64,000 bases of DNA from Clostridium sp. DL-VIII (lineage in GTDB: Bacteria > Bacillota > Clostridia > Clostridiales > Clostridiaceae): the NCBI RefSeq assembly GCF_000230835.1, contig NZ_CM001240.1, positions 3,483,779 to 3,547,778 on the forward strand, in the 5' to 3' direction. Under the pieces are notes generated by a model that made no database searches, had not been told where the DNA came from, and saw only the letters and a list, made by a program, of their open reading frames with translations. Each line of letters starts with the position of its first letter. The first letter of the stretch is position 1. Position numbers and translations under genes: made by a program. Of the stretch, positions 37,325 to 44,873 are shown one piece after another.

Positions 37325-38973
37325 CTTCTGCTACTATTGCTTAAAGGTAAAAGAACTTGTCGTGGACGTTCTTTACTTGAACCAATTAATATAATATCTA
37401 AAGTTCTTGTTTTACTATCCCAAACAACATATTTAACAAGACTCTTGATTAATCTTTTTTTATCCTCAAATTCTTCAACAAAATCATAGAACTTTTTAAA
37501 ATTATCTAAAATACTCAAAATTTCATCTAAAGATTCATCAGTATTTTCAATTTGTCTATTGGCTGATGATAAGTGATAAATTAATGAATTAAGTTCTTTA
37601 TTTCTGTCTGTAAGCTTTTTTAGTTCTATTTTAAATGGTTCAAGTAATTCTGGATCATTATCAAGATAAATCATTTTTGATACTAAATTATTAATACATT
37701 TCTTATTGCCTTCAATTTCTTTTGTAAAGTAAGTAAGCTCAGATTGATCATTAATTTGGATTATATTTTTTTTCTTGAGTTCCTCATAATTTTTTATTAT
37801 ATCTTCATGAGTTAATGATTTTAAGGTGGTCACCACGTAATCTTCAGCATCATAGGCATTCAGTGAATCATTACTGCAATTATTAGCGTTAGAATTCCGT
37901 AAATTACATGAATAATACCTATATGTATATTTGCCATTTAAATTTTGCCTAGGAGCCATAGCTGAGTTACATTCTTTACATATAACTAATCCTGATAATA
38001 AAGCTTGTTGACTTGTTCCTTTCCTATTGGATGTATTAGATTCTTTTATTTCATCAGCAATCATTTGGCATTTAAGCCACGTATCACTAGAAATTATTCC
38101 TGGATGTTCGCCAACAGAGATAATCCACTTTTTAATTGGAGCAAAGCCTCCTTTTTCAGTTCGTCTATTATAAGCCATAACGCCATTAATACCATTTATG
38201 TTTTCATATCCAAATACTTCGGCACCACACATTTTAAAATAATTTAATATTTTTTTATCTGCAATTGAATAAGTAGGATTATTAATAGTCTGCTTAACTA
38301 GATTTCTTGAAAAAAGAGAGCCTTTTCTGCTAAGTATCCCTTTGCTTTCTAATAATCTACTTACTTTTTGATAACTTTTGTATTTCATGAATAATTCAAA
38401 AACAAGTTTGGGAATATGACTTTCAGCAGGATTAACTTCAAGAATATGTTTTTTTCTATTTCTACCATTTAAGTTGTTATTAAGGATTTCAATAGATTTA
38501 TAACCAAGTGGAGGAGGACCACCAAGCCATCTTCCAGTCTTTGATAATTCTCGTAAGTTATCTTGTATGCGTTCAGCAATTGTTTCCCTTTCAAGCTGAG
38601 CGAAAGTAGCAGAAATGTTCAACATAGCTCTACCCATAGCAGAAGAGGTGTCAAATTGCTCCCTAATTGATATAAATGCTATATCATATTCATTTAATAC
38701 TTCTATAGTGCTTGCAAAATCACCAACATTTCTAGATATCCTATCAAGTCGATAGCATATAAGATGAGTGAATTCTTTAGACTTTATATCTTTCATAAGT
38801 TTCTGAAATTTAGGCCTGTTCGTATTACCACCAGAAAAACCTTCATCTTCATAAATTTCATATTCATCTATGCCAATACTTTTAGCATATTGTATACACA
38901 TATTAATTTGATTATCTATAGATTCACCCTTTTCAGTGAACTTACTTTTACGAGAATATATTGCTGCTTTCAA
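37309..38973 (-). CDS. Large serine recombinase of the cotJC element
   Basis: The 554-residue protein has a resolvase catalytic domain: YSRKSKFTEKGESIDNQ with nucleophile Ser10, then YEDEGFSGGNTNRP, ICYRLDRISRN and ATFAQLERETIAERI. It has the Recombinase domain start GPPPLGYK near 158, a zinc ribbon (CKECNSAM near 333, later YYSCNLRN and NCSND) and a coiled-coil region near 430-480. It catalyses site-specific integration and excision. The start is a TTG behind AAAGGA. The last seven codons overlap the att core and cotJC sequence; on the excised circle they would be replaced by a tail SNNDVKVETLF from the other junction, so the enzyme stays intact. Confidence 0.95.
   Translation of the reverse strand: MKAAIYSRKSKFTEKGESIDNQINMCIQYAKSIGIDEYEIYEDEGFSGGNTNRPKFQKLMKDIKSKEFTHLICYRLDRISRNVGDFASTIEVLNEYDIAFISIREQFDTSSAMGRAMLNISATFAQLERETIAERIQDNLRELSKTGRWLGGPPPLGYKSIEILNNNLNGRNRKKHILEVNPAESHIPKLVFELFMKYKSYQKVSRLLESKGILSRKGSLFSRNLVKQTINNPTYSIADKKILNYFKMCGAEVFGYENINGINGVMAYNRRTEKGGFAPIKKWIISVGEHPGIISSDTWLKCQMIADEIKESNTSNRKGTSQQALLSGLVICKECNSAMAPRQNLNGKYTYRYYSCNLRNSNANNCSNDSLNAYDAEDYVVTTLKSLTHEDIIKNYEELKKKNIIQINDQSELTYFTKEIEGNKKCINNLVSKMIYLDNDPELLEPFKIELKKLTDRNKELNSLIYHLSSANRQIENTDESLDEILSILDNFKKFYDFVEEFEDKKRLIKSLVKYVVWDSKTRTLDIILIGSSKERPRQVLLPLSNSSRRNGSC
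37325..37330 (+). other. Recombination core at the recombinase-side junction
   Basis: CTTCTG (CAGAAG on the coding strand of cotJC) is identical to 44408-44413. Everything to its left continues cotJC and everything to its right belongs to the element. The true crossover lies somewhere within these six bases. Confidence 0.85.
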
Positions 38974-39290
38974 TCTGAATCAATCCTTTCTAGAGCTTAT
39001 AGTAATTAAATTTAAATACTTATTTATAGTTATCTTATTAGGATGGGAGGGGATAAATGACCTAATATAGATATTTATAAAGGTGTAATTTTTTAGAATA
39101 CAATTATAAGTTCTAGAAAATATTTTTGTTATTATATGCTAATGCATACTTAAGGAAATTTAAAGATGGATCGTTGAACTATTTAAGAATAAAATATTAA
39201 TTTAATATGTATGTTATAGTAATTACAATATTTTACTGAAAATAAATAGAGATTGTATATGGCACTGTTTTTTGAAAGGAGTAAAGATAA
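38974..39290. other. Divergent control region inside the element
   Basis: This 317-base AT-rich gap lies between the recombinase gene (-) and the FtsH-ectodomain-like gene (+). A mother-cell promoter for the recombinase would be expected here; I could not identify convincing sigma-E or sigma-K boxes by eye. A strong ribosome-like site GGGAGGGG at 39045 is followed by ATG ACC TAA and therefore by no gene. Confidence 0.35.
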
Positions 39291-39746
39291 ATGCATAAAA
39301 ATAAACGCAAGGTTATGAAAATGGTTGTTATATTTCTTACAATATTAGTAGTCTTTCTAATTGGATTTAACTATTTAAGAAAACCAAATACAACTAAAGA
39401 GATTAGCTACAATCAGTTCATGAGTCTACTAGATGAGAATCAAGTTTCAAAAGTTGTTATAATGGATGAGGAAATAAAAATAACACCAAGAGATAATTCA
39501 GAATACAAAGCTAAAACACTATATACACTTAATATAGATGATGGAAACTTGATAGCTAAGCTTCAAAAATTAAAGGTAAATTACGATATCATAACACAAG
39601 TAAGATCCACAATTGTAAGCAAATTAATTGCATTAGTTATTATTTTGTTGTTTGTATATTTTATTTTGAGAAATAAATCATTAAAAAGTGATAAGAAAAG
39701 ACTGTTAATTAAAATAAGAAATTTAGAAGATAAGGATAATATTTAA
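39291..39746 (+). CDS. Membrane protein resembling the FtsH extracytoplasmic domain only
   Basis: The 151-residue protein has a hydrophobic N-terminal segment (KMVVIFLTILVVFLIGFNYL), then ISYNQFMSLLDENQVSKVVI, DEEIKITPRD and YTLNIDDGNLIAKLQKLKVN, which match the FtsH periplasmic/extracytoplasmic domain. A second membrane segment (SKLIALVIILLFVYFIL) follows, then a short basic tail. The AAA+ ATPase and zinc protease of FtsH are absent. It could be a truncated relic or a decoy subunit that alters FtsH activity; the latter is speculation. GAAAGGAG precedes the ATG. Confidence 0.72.
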   Translation: MHKNKRKVMKMVVIFLTILVVFLIGFNYLRKPNTTKEISYNQFMSLLDENQVSKVVIMDEEIKITPRDNSEYKAKTLYTLNIDDGNLIAKLQKLKVNYDIITQVRSTIVSKLIALVIILLFVYFILRNKSLKSDKKRLLIKIRNLEDKDNI

Positions 39747-40031
39747 GTTAATTTCTACCTACTTCAAAGCACTGCAAGTCAAAATAGTAAACTATTATAA
39801 ATAATATAGGTGAAAATAAAAAAATAAGATAATTTATCGAAAAGTCATGTATATACTTACTAATTTTAAATATTAATGCTATTTGACTTCTTGGAGCATT
39901 TGTAGAAATGCAGATGCTCCTTAATATTAATAAAATATTATATTAAATAGTTAAATGTAAATGATTAACAATTCGATTTTATTATGATATAGTAGATTTA
40001 ATGAGTAATAAATTATACGAGGAGAGTTATA

Positions 40032-40658
40032 ATGATTACAGCTGATCAATTAATGATTTTAAAAGAGAATGATATACAGAATATATCTAAAGTTATTAAC
40101 AAAAATGACATATCACAATTTGTTGAATGGCTATCTGAAAAAAATGATAAAGTAAGATATAATTCATTGTTACTGCTAGAGAATTACTCAGCATATTTTA
40201 AGGACGTATACTTCTTTTGGGATGTATTTATAGAAAAACTTAGGAACAAAAATTCATATCAAAGAATTATCGGATTAAAGCTTATTGCAGATAATGTAAA
40301 GTGGGATGAAGATAATAAGTTTGAAAAAATATTTGATGAATATTTTAATTTTCTAAATGATGATAAATTAATAATAATACGGCAAGGATTACAATCAATA
40401 CAAAATATAATTCCATATAAGGAGCATTTAAATAATAGAATCGCAAATAAGATTATGTCTTTAAACATTTGGAATCTTAGAGAAACAATGAGAAAACCTA
40501 TATTGATGGACATATTGAATGCTCTAATATTGATTAAAAAGAATCAAGCAAATGATGAGATAGACAACTATATTATTAATGCTGTTTCAGGTGGTGTTTT
40601 GGACAAAAAGACTAAAAAACAAATTGCATCAGATTTACAATTACCGCTCATATTCTGA
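40032..40658 (+). CDS. HEAT/ARM-like helical repeat protein, unknown function
   Basis: The 208-residue all-helical protein has repeats in the style of HEAT proteins: FVEWLSEKNDKVRYNSLLLL, DVFIEKLRNKNSYQRIIGLKL, DEYFNFLNDDKLIIIRQGLQ and DILNALILIKKNQ. It has no signal peptide or membrane segment and probably mediates protein contacts. GAGGAGAG precedes the ATG. A terminator follows at 40678. The role in the element is unknown. Confidence 0.6.
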   Translation: MITADQLMILKENDIQNISKVINKNDISQFVEWLSEKNDKVRYNSLLLLENYSAYFKDVYFFWDVFIEKLRNKNSYQRIIGLKLIADNVKWDEDNKFEKIFDEYFNFLNDDKLIIIRQGLQSIQNIIPYKEHLNNRIANKIMSLNIWNLRETMRKPILMDILNALILIKKNQANDEIDNYIINAVSGGVLDKKTKKQIASDLQLPLIF

Positions 40659-40677
40659 AGATATAATGAGTTTTATA

Positions 40678-40716
40678 ATACCTCAATATTCAAAATTGAA
40701 TTTGAGGTATTTTTTA
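40678..40716 (+). terminator. Terminator after the HEAT-like gene
   Basis: ATACCTCAA / TTGAGGTAT stem with an inner TTCAA/TTGAA pairing and TTTTTT after it. Confidence 0.8.
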
Positions 40717-40766
40717 GGCTTACAGCCGCAGAGCAAGCCACCCGTTTGACAGGTGGTCCTGACTTA
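40716..40766. repeat. GC-rich hairpin island, possible transposon-end remnant
   Basis: AGGCTTACAGCCGCAGAGCA followed by CCACC-(9 bases)-GGTGG stands out as GC-rich in a very AT-rich background. Short subterminal hairpins of this kind occur at IS200/IS605-type ends, but no tnpA or tnpB remains, so the origin is uncertain. Confidence 0.3.
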
Positions 40767-40878
40767 ATAGAATAATAGTTAAAAATACTATAAGCAAAAG
40801 CAAATTTGTAAAAAGAATTGTTAGGAACTATTTTTTTATATTTGCATATTATAAAAGCAAATATAATGGAGGAATAAG

Positions 40879-41055
40879 ATGAAATCTAAGCAAGCTATAA
40901 CAGTGAGAGTTCATTACCCAGAAACAGTAGAAGGAATAGAGCTACTAAAGAAGTCTCAAGCAGAAGCTATGATTGATATTTTAGAAAAACAGCTAGGAGA
41001 AAAAAAAGTAGACGAATTATTTGAATATATGAAAAAGAAAATTAAAAAAACTTAG
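40879..41055 (+). CDS. 58-residue helical protein
   Basis: The protein reads MKSKQAITVRVHYPETVEG at the start, a short beta strand, then amphipathic helices (LLKKSQAEAMIDILEKQLG, VDELFEYMKKKIKKT). An excellent ribosome site GGAGGA precedes the ATG at 40879. A small basic strand-helix protein inside an element run by a serine recombinase is a candidate recombination directionality factor or DNA-binding regulator, but sequence alone does not show this. Confidence 0.6.
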   Translation: MKSKQAITVRVHYPETVEGIELLKKSQAEAMIDILEKQLGEKKVDELFEYMKKKIKKT

Positions 41056-41216
41056 TAAAAAAGCTGATTAGACTCATGAATTTAAACAATATTAAATATT
41101 AAGTATATTATATTAAATTGTATTATGGAACTTATCTTTTATTATAAATTTTCTTAAATTCGACTTTTTAGGACGGAAAATGAAATTTTTGAATGTATAT
41201 TATATTGAAAGGATAA

Positions 41217-41257
41217 ATTCCAATAACAGTACCCCTTATTATGTCATTGGAATTACT
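41217..41257. other. Small inverted repeat
   Basis: ATTCCAATAACAG with TGTCATTGGAAT around a loop of about 15 bases. It may be a weak terminator for the 58-residue gene. The rest of 41056-41725 apart from the repeat below holds no gene I can support. Confidence 0.35.
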
Positions 41258-41280
41258 CCTATTATATACCTATATTTATT

Positions 41281-41387
41281 AAATGAGGCTGTCGCACAAT
41301 GAATAAAAACCACAATATGTTGTATTAGATTTTTAAATTTCAAAACAACATATTGCGGCTGCATTTCTTAATGCGACAGCCCCATTT
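41281..41387. repeat. MITE-like palindromic repeat
   Basis: A 107-base sequence with terminal inverted repeats AAATGAGGCTGTCGCA and TGCGACAGCCCCATTT and a second inner match ACAATATGTTGT / ACAACATATTG. It codes for nothing. GGCTGTCGCA-type ends resemble those of transposase-bearing insertion sequences, so a miniature non-autonomous derivative is likely. No clear target duplication was identified. Confidence 0.5.
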
Positions 41388-41725
41388 GTTATTATTGTAG
41401 TAAAATATATAGTACTTCATATGGTTAATTTAAATATATGCTTGATAGGCATGTGAAATGATTTATATAAATAAACATATATACATCTTGAAAGCACAAA
41501 ATAGTGATTATAATTATATATTGTGGTATAGAATAAAAACTTTATATAAACTCATTGATAGAACTATTCTGAATTTTGTATAAGAAAAATTTTACAGATA
41601 TTAATATTACAATGGAAACATATATCGTATTAAAAATTATACTAAGATATATGTATATATAAAATTACGAATTATTCAAATGATTATCTTATATTAAATT
41701 TAGAAGTACAAAGGAGTTGTATTGA

Positions 41726-42085
41726 ATGAGGAAATATTTTAATTCTACTAGATGTACCAAAGATTCATGTGAATTATGTAGAACAATTAATGCAGATCCA
41801 ATAGATATGGAAAGACATGGTGCGAAATTAGTTACAGCAAAAGTAAAAATAAATAATGTATGCCTTGGAAAAAAAGTTGCTGTTGCATGTGTTGTATATG
41901 ATGAAAATAATAAAATACTTGCATTTAAAGGGTTTATTACAACGGTTTCTAGAGATGCTAGTAGTACAAAGTCATGTGGAACTATTGAACGTGATATAGT
42001 ATTTGTGATTCCAGAAAATTATAGTTGTGATCTTGATAAATTAAATGTCCGCACCAAAGCAAACTATATATATCCATGTGAATAA
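41726..42085 (+). CDS. Cys-rich protein, possibly spore-related
   Basis: The 119-residue protein has cysteines at both ends (TRCTKDSCELCRTI near 9-22, SCGTIERD, NYSCDLD, YPCE at the end) around a beta-rich core KVKINNVCLGKKVAVACVVY, DENNKILAFKGF. It lacks a signal peptide. The core phrase recalls a domain in clostridial surface or exosporium proteins, an impression I cannot verify here. Disulfide crosslinking in a spore layer would fit an element that excises during sporulation. AAAGGAG precedes the ATG, and a strong terminator follows. Confidence 0.55.
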   Translation: MRKYFNSTRCTKDSCELCRTINADPIDMERHGAKLVTAKVKINNVCLGKKVAVACVVYDENNKILAFKGFITTVSRDASSTKSCGTIERDIVFVIPENYSCDLDKLNVRTKANYIYPCE

Positions 42086-42099
42086 GGATAGGTAACAAT

Positions 42100-42152
42100 A
42101 AAACACTTGTAAGATAGAATTTTATTCATCCATCTTACAAGTGTTTTATTGT
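42100..42152 (+). terminator. Terminator after the Cys-rich gene
   Basis: AAAACACTTGTAAGAT pairs perfectly with ATCTTACAAGTGTTTT around a 15-base loop. A- and T-tracts on both sides. Confidence 0.85.
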
Positions 42153-42324
42153 TAATTTAATATTCTATTTACCTAATTAATATTATATTTTTGGTTAAAT
42201 AAACAAACTTCTATATTATGTTATAATTTATACATTGATATGATAATATAAAAATATGATATTAGTTTAAATTTGAGTAAATGGGAATATAAAAAATACA
42301 ATTAATAGAAGGAAGGATACAATA

Positions 42325-43476
42325 GTGGAATTAGAAAAAAAAATTAGAAACAAAATTGCTATTATTATAGTATTAGCGTTTGTACTTTATATAGTATTTA
42401 ATTATTGGAGCAATATTACAGGCATATTAACAGAAATATATGATTTGGTTTTTCCATTTATTTTAGGAGGATGTATTGCATTTATTCTAAATATTCCAGT
42501 TACATTTTTTTCTCAAAAGCTATTACATTTACCTAATAATAGTATAGGAAAGATAATTAAGAAACATATCACAGCTATAAGTATAATAATTTCATGCATC
42601 ATTATAATAGTAATTTTTACATTAATTTCAGCAATAATTATTCCCAATATTATTGAAACCGCTAAAATATTGCCAATTGCTTTTGATGGATCAGTAACAA
42701 TGTTCCAAAAATGGTTGGATGGCAATAGCTGGCTATCTAATAATTTTATGGATTTAATTAATAATGCAGGAATTGATTGGAACAACATTTTAAATAATGT
42801 GAAGTCAACTATTTTTAATGGCATGAGTTCAGCATTAATATCAACAATAGAAGCAGCAACTGCTTTTGCAAGTACTACTTTAGAACTTATATTGGGATTT
42901 ATATTTGCTATATATTTATTAGCAGAAAAGAATAAGTTGGGAAGCCAATTTAAGAAAGCATTGTATGCTTTTATGAAAAAAGAAAAAGTAGATTCTATTT
43001 TGTCTGTATTAAAATTTACAAGTTTGACATTTTCAAATTTTTTTATAGGCCAATGTACTGTATCTGCAATTTTAGGAATAATGTTTTTGATTGCAACTAT
43101 GGTACTAAGAGTACCATATGCTTTAGTAATTAGTATCTTAATTGCTATTTTATCTATTATCCCTGTATTAGGTTCAGCAATTGGATGTATCTTAAGTGTA
43201 TTATTAATTGTAATGGTTAATCCCGTGAAGGCAGTAATTTTTTTACTTGTTTTTTTAGTAATCAAACAAATAGAGGATAATTTAATTTATCCCAAAATCG
43301 TAGGAAGCTCAGTAGGGTTACCAGCTATTTGGGTATTAGTAGCAATTACTTTAGGAGGCAAATTATTAGGTGTAGCTGGCATGATTATATTTATTCCTAT
43401 TTCCTCAGTTGCTTATGTCTTGTTTCGTAAAGAAGTATATATAAGATTAAAAAGAAAAGGTATAGAAATGGAGTAA
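42325..43476 (+). CDS. AI-2E-family transporter (PerM/YtvI-like membrane protein)
   Basis: The 383-residue protein has about seven to eight hydrophobic segments and the family pattern FPFILGGCIAFILNIPVTFF near the N-terminus, LGFIFAIYLLAEK in the middle, then IPVLGSAIGCILSVLLIV and VGLPAIWVLVAITLGG. Family members are assigned to AI-2 export, Na+/H+ exchange or, for YtvI, sporulation; the substrate here is unknown. The start is GTG behind GAAGGAAGG. It is the largest cargo gene of the cotJC element. Confidence 0.85.
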   Translation: MELEKKIRNKIAIIIVLAFVLYIVFNYWSNITGILTEIYDLVFPFILGGCIAFILNIPVTFFSQKLLHLPNNSIGKIIKKHITAISIIISCIIIIVIFTLISAIIIPNIIETAKILPIAFDGSVTMFQKWLDGNSWLSNNFMDLINNAGIDWNNILNNVKSTIFNGMSSALISTIEAATAFASTTLELILGFIFAIYLLAEKNKLGSQFKKALYAFMKKEKVDSILSVLKFTSLTFSNFFIGQCTVSAILGIMFLIATMVLRVPYALVISILIAILSIIPVLGSAIGCILSVLLIVMVNPVKAVIFLLVFLVIKQIEDNLIYPKIVGSSVGLPAIWVLVAITLGGKLLGVAGMIIFIPISSVAYVLFRKEVYIRLKRKGIEME

Positions 43477-43599
43477 ATTAATTGCTGCCTCTTACTTTAT
43501 TGAGAATAGTTTATTGGTATAAAAAGAAAAGTTATAGCAGTAAAAGTGAAAGAATTAAATATGTATCTTTTAAGCATGATAATAGGTGTTTTAAGAAAA

Positions 43600-43706
43600 A
43601 TGTAATTATTTATTAAATTATTATGCTATTATTAGGTTGTAATAAGTATAATTCCCTAGAAGATAAAAAAGACACAAATCTAGTACCAAAAAATAATGAT
43701 AGTTAA
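43600..43706 (+). pseudogene. Possible remnant of a small lipoprotein gene
   Basis: From 43623 the frame reads MLLLGCNKYNSLEDKKDTNL and stops after 27 codons; LLLGC looks like a lipobox. From 43600 another frame begins with ATG followed at once by TAA, then LFIKLL. Joined across a frameshift they would make a normal lipoprotein signal peptide. The terminator following it supports a former gene. No ribosome site is seen. Confidence 0.3.
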
Positions 43707-43740
43707 CAGTAGAAATATTGTTTGCTATCATTATTTTTCT
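43692..43740 (+). terminator. Terminator after the lipoprotein remnant
   Basis: AATAATGATAG / CTATCATTATT perfect 11-bp stem followed by TTTCT. The remainder of 43477-43900 shows no other gene. Confidence 0.7.
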
Positions 43741-43900
43741 AAATGATATAAGTATGCTTTAATTTTTATTTAAATAATTTTTCACTTTTGAATATATTTA
43801 TAATAAGAAATCCTAACGATAATTTTTAATGAATTTTTTATAACATAATTAATTATAAATATTTATTTTAAATTAATTAAATCAGGAGGGAGAATTTTTA

Positions 43901-44188
43901 ATGTTAAAAAGTATAAAGAAATCAGTCAGCCAATCTGGTAGGAATGCAAAGGAAGCAGCTAAAGCTGCTAGAAAGAGATCGATAGAAGAAGCTAAGGCTA
44001 ATATAGAAATGGGGGCAAAAGCAACTAACAGATCGAAGGAAGAAGCAAGAAGAATGGCAGAAGAAGCACAGAAAAATGCTCAAGAGAAAGGAAAAAGACA
44101 AGCAAAAGCAATGACAGAAGCATCACGAATTGCAGAAAAAAAAGCAAAGGAAATAGCTAAAAAAGTAGAAGATAGAAAAAAAGTATGA
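43901..44188 (+). CDS. Highly basic Lys/Ala-rich helical protein
   Basis: The 95-residue protein is almost entirely Ala, Lys, Glu and Arg in an extended amphipathic helix: KEAAKAARKRSIEEAKANIE, EEARRMAEEAQKNAQEKG, AEKKAKEIAKKVEDRKK. Composition resembles histone-H1-like or LEA-like proteins and suggests nucleic-acid binding or a protective role in spores. It has no cysteine or membrane segment. CAGGAGGGAG precedes the ATG. It is the last gene before the cotJC 5' junction and is transcribed towards it. Confidence 0.6.
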   Translation: MLKSIKKSVSQSGRNAKEAAKAARKRSIEEAKANIEMGAKATNRSKEEARRMAEEAQKNAQEKGKRQAKAMTEASRIAEKKAKEIAKKVEDRKKV

Positions 44189-44290
44189 AAGACTGTATGA
44201 AAAGTTTTTCGTAAGCATCTTTTCATGATAATAGTCTAATAGAGTATGCGAAAGTTTTTCTGTAAATAGCTTTCTATAAATAAGAATTTA

Positions 44291-44335
44291 GTAGGATATA
44301 TGGCTCAATTACAAGCCATATATCTTATTTTTAGT
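44291..44335 (+). terminator. Terminator near the right end of the element
   Basis: GATATATGGCT / AGCCATATATC perfect stem with an eight-base loop, then TTATTTTTAG. It prevents plus-strand transcription from running antisense into cotJC. Confidence 0.8.
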
Positions 44336-44407
44336 TGTATGTTAATAAATCATGTATGTTTTTTATGAATATTTTAGAAAAGTGTTTCTACTTTTACGTC
44401 ATTGTTG

Positions 44408-44413
44408 CTTCTG
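44408..44413 (+). other. Recombination core at the cotJC 5' junction
   Basis: CTTCTG, identical to 37325-37330. Left of it the cotJC frame runs out after four foreign codons (last residues ATMT). Right of it is cotJC coding sequence. Confidence 0.85.
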
Positions 44414-44600
44414 TGCCTATATCAGTTAGTAATCCTTTTGATTTGCCTGTTGGCATTGTATAGCGTTGATCGAGATATCTTAAAGCAGCACTTAACTCTC
44501 CATCCGGACCACCATATTGTGTTATTAAATATTTGGCCATATTAAGATCTTTACATTTAAGATTTACAGGATATTCCAAGGTTTTTACATAGTACCACAT
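44408..44600 (-). CDS. cotJC: Spore coat protein CotJC, 5' part (interrupted gene)
   Basis: This piece encodes MWYYVKTLEYPVNLK, MAKYLITQYGGPDGELSAAL, RYLDQRYTMP and GLLTDIGTE, the N-terminal third of CotJC. In the integrated state the frame continues into the element for ATMT and stops at 44394, giving a 68-residue product without metal ligands. The start ATG at 44600 is 11 bases behind GGAGG. The gene follows cotJB by 15 bases, so transcription of the cotJ operon is intact and only the coding sequence is interrupted. Confidence 0.92.
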
Positions 44601-44615
44601 AAACTCATATTCCTC

Positions 44616-44867
44616 CTATTTATAATTTTCCCATGGCCAAGGCTGATCAACCCATGCTTTTGGATTTTCTACAAAAGCTGAACCGAAATTTGTTAAAGGG
44701 CCACAATTTTTTTCATATTCATTAATTAAGCTAGTCAATTTACAAGATACTTTGGAATAATCTTCTCTAGCATTCTTATCTTCTGGAAAATTATCAAGGA
44801 ATAAATTTAGCTCTACGGCACAAAACTGATATATCATTATACTATTTAACATATCTCTCGGACTCAT
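44616..44867 (-). CDS. cotJB: Spore coat protein CotJB
   Basis: The 83-residue protein matches CotJB: an N-terminal helix LNSIMIYQFCAVELNLFLDN followed by PEDKNAREDYSKV and the characteristic C-terminal GPLTNFG and PWPWENYK. It is a small coat component that in Bacillus works with CotJA and CotJC. AGGTGAT-type ribosome site upstream. It is the middle gene of cotJABC, six bases after cotJA. Confidence 0.92.
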   Translation of the reverse strand: MSPRDMLNSIMIYQFCAVELNLFLDNFPEDKNAREDYSKVSCKLTSLINEYEKNCGPLTNFGSAFVENPKAWVDQPWPWENYK

Positions 44868-44873
44868 ATACTA

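Larger units (their letters stand above)
37325..44407. mobile_element. Skin-like intervening element inserted in cotJC
   Basis: The element is 7083 bp. It splits cotJC, and exact deletion between the two CTTCTG cores restores the reading frame. A large serine recombinase sits at the left junction, transcribed outwards, as spoIVCA does in the sigK skin. Cargo genes run on the plus strand: FtsH-ectodomain-like, HEAT-like, a 58-residue protein, a Cys-rich protein, an AI-2E-family transporter and a basic helical protein. There are no phage head, tail, lysis or replication genes, so it is a reduced element. Mother-cell-specific excision is inferred by analogy with sigK and spsM elements. Confidence 0.88.

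Noticed and set aside
39045-39065. Strong ribosome-like site GGGAGGGG followed by ATG
   Set aside because: The frame is ATG ACC TAA, so nothing is encoded.
37309-44600. The element as a complete prophage
   Set aside because: No capsid, portal, tail, lysis, terminase or replication genes are seen. Only the recombinase is phage-like.
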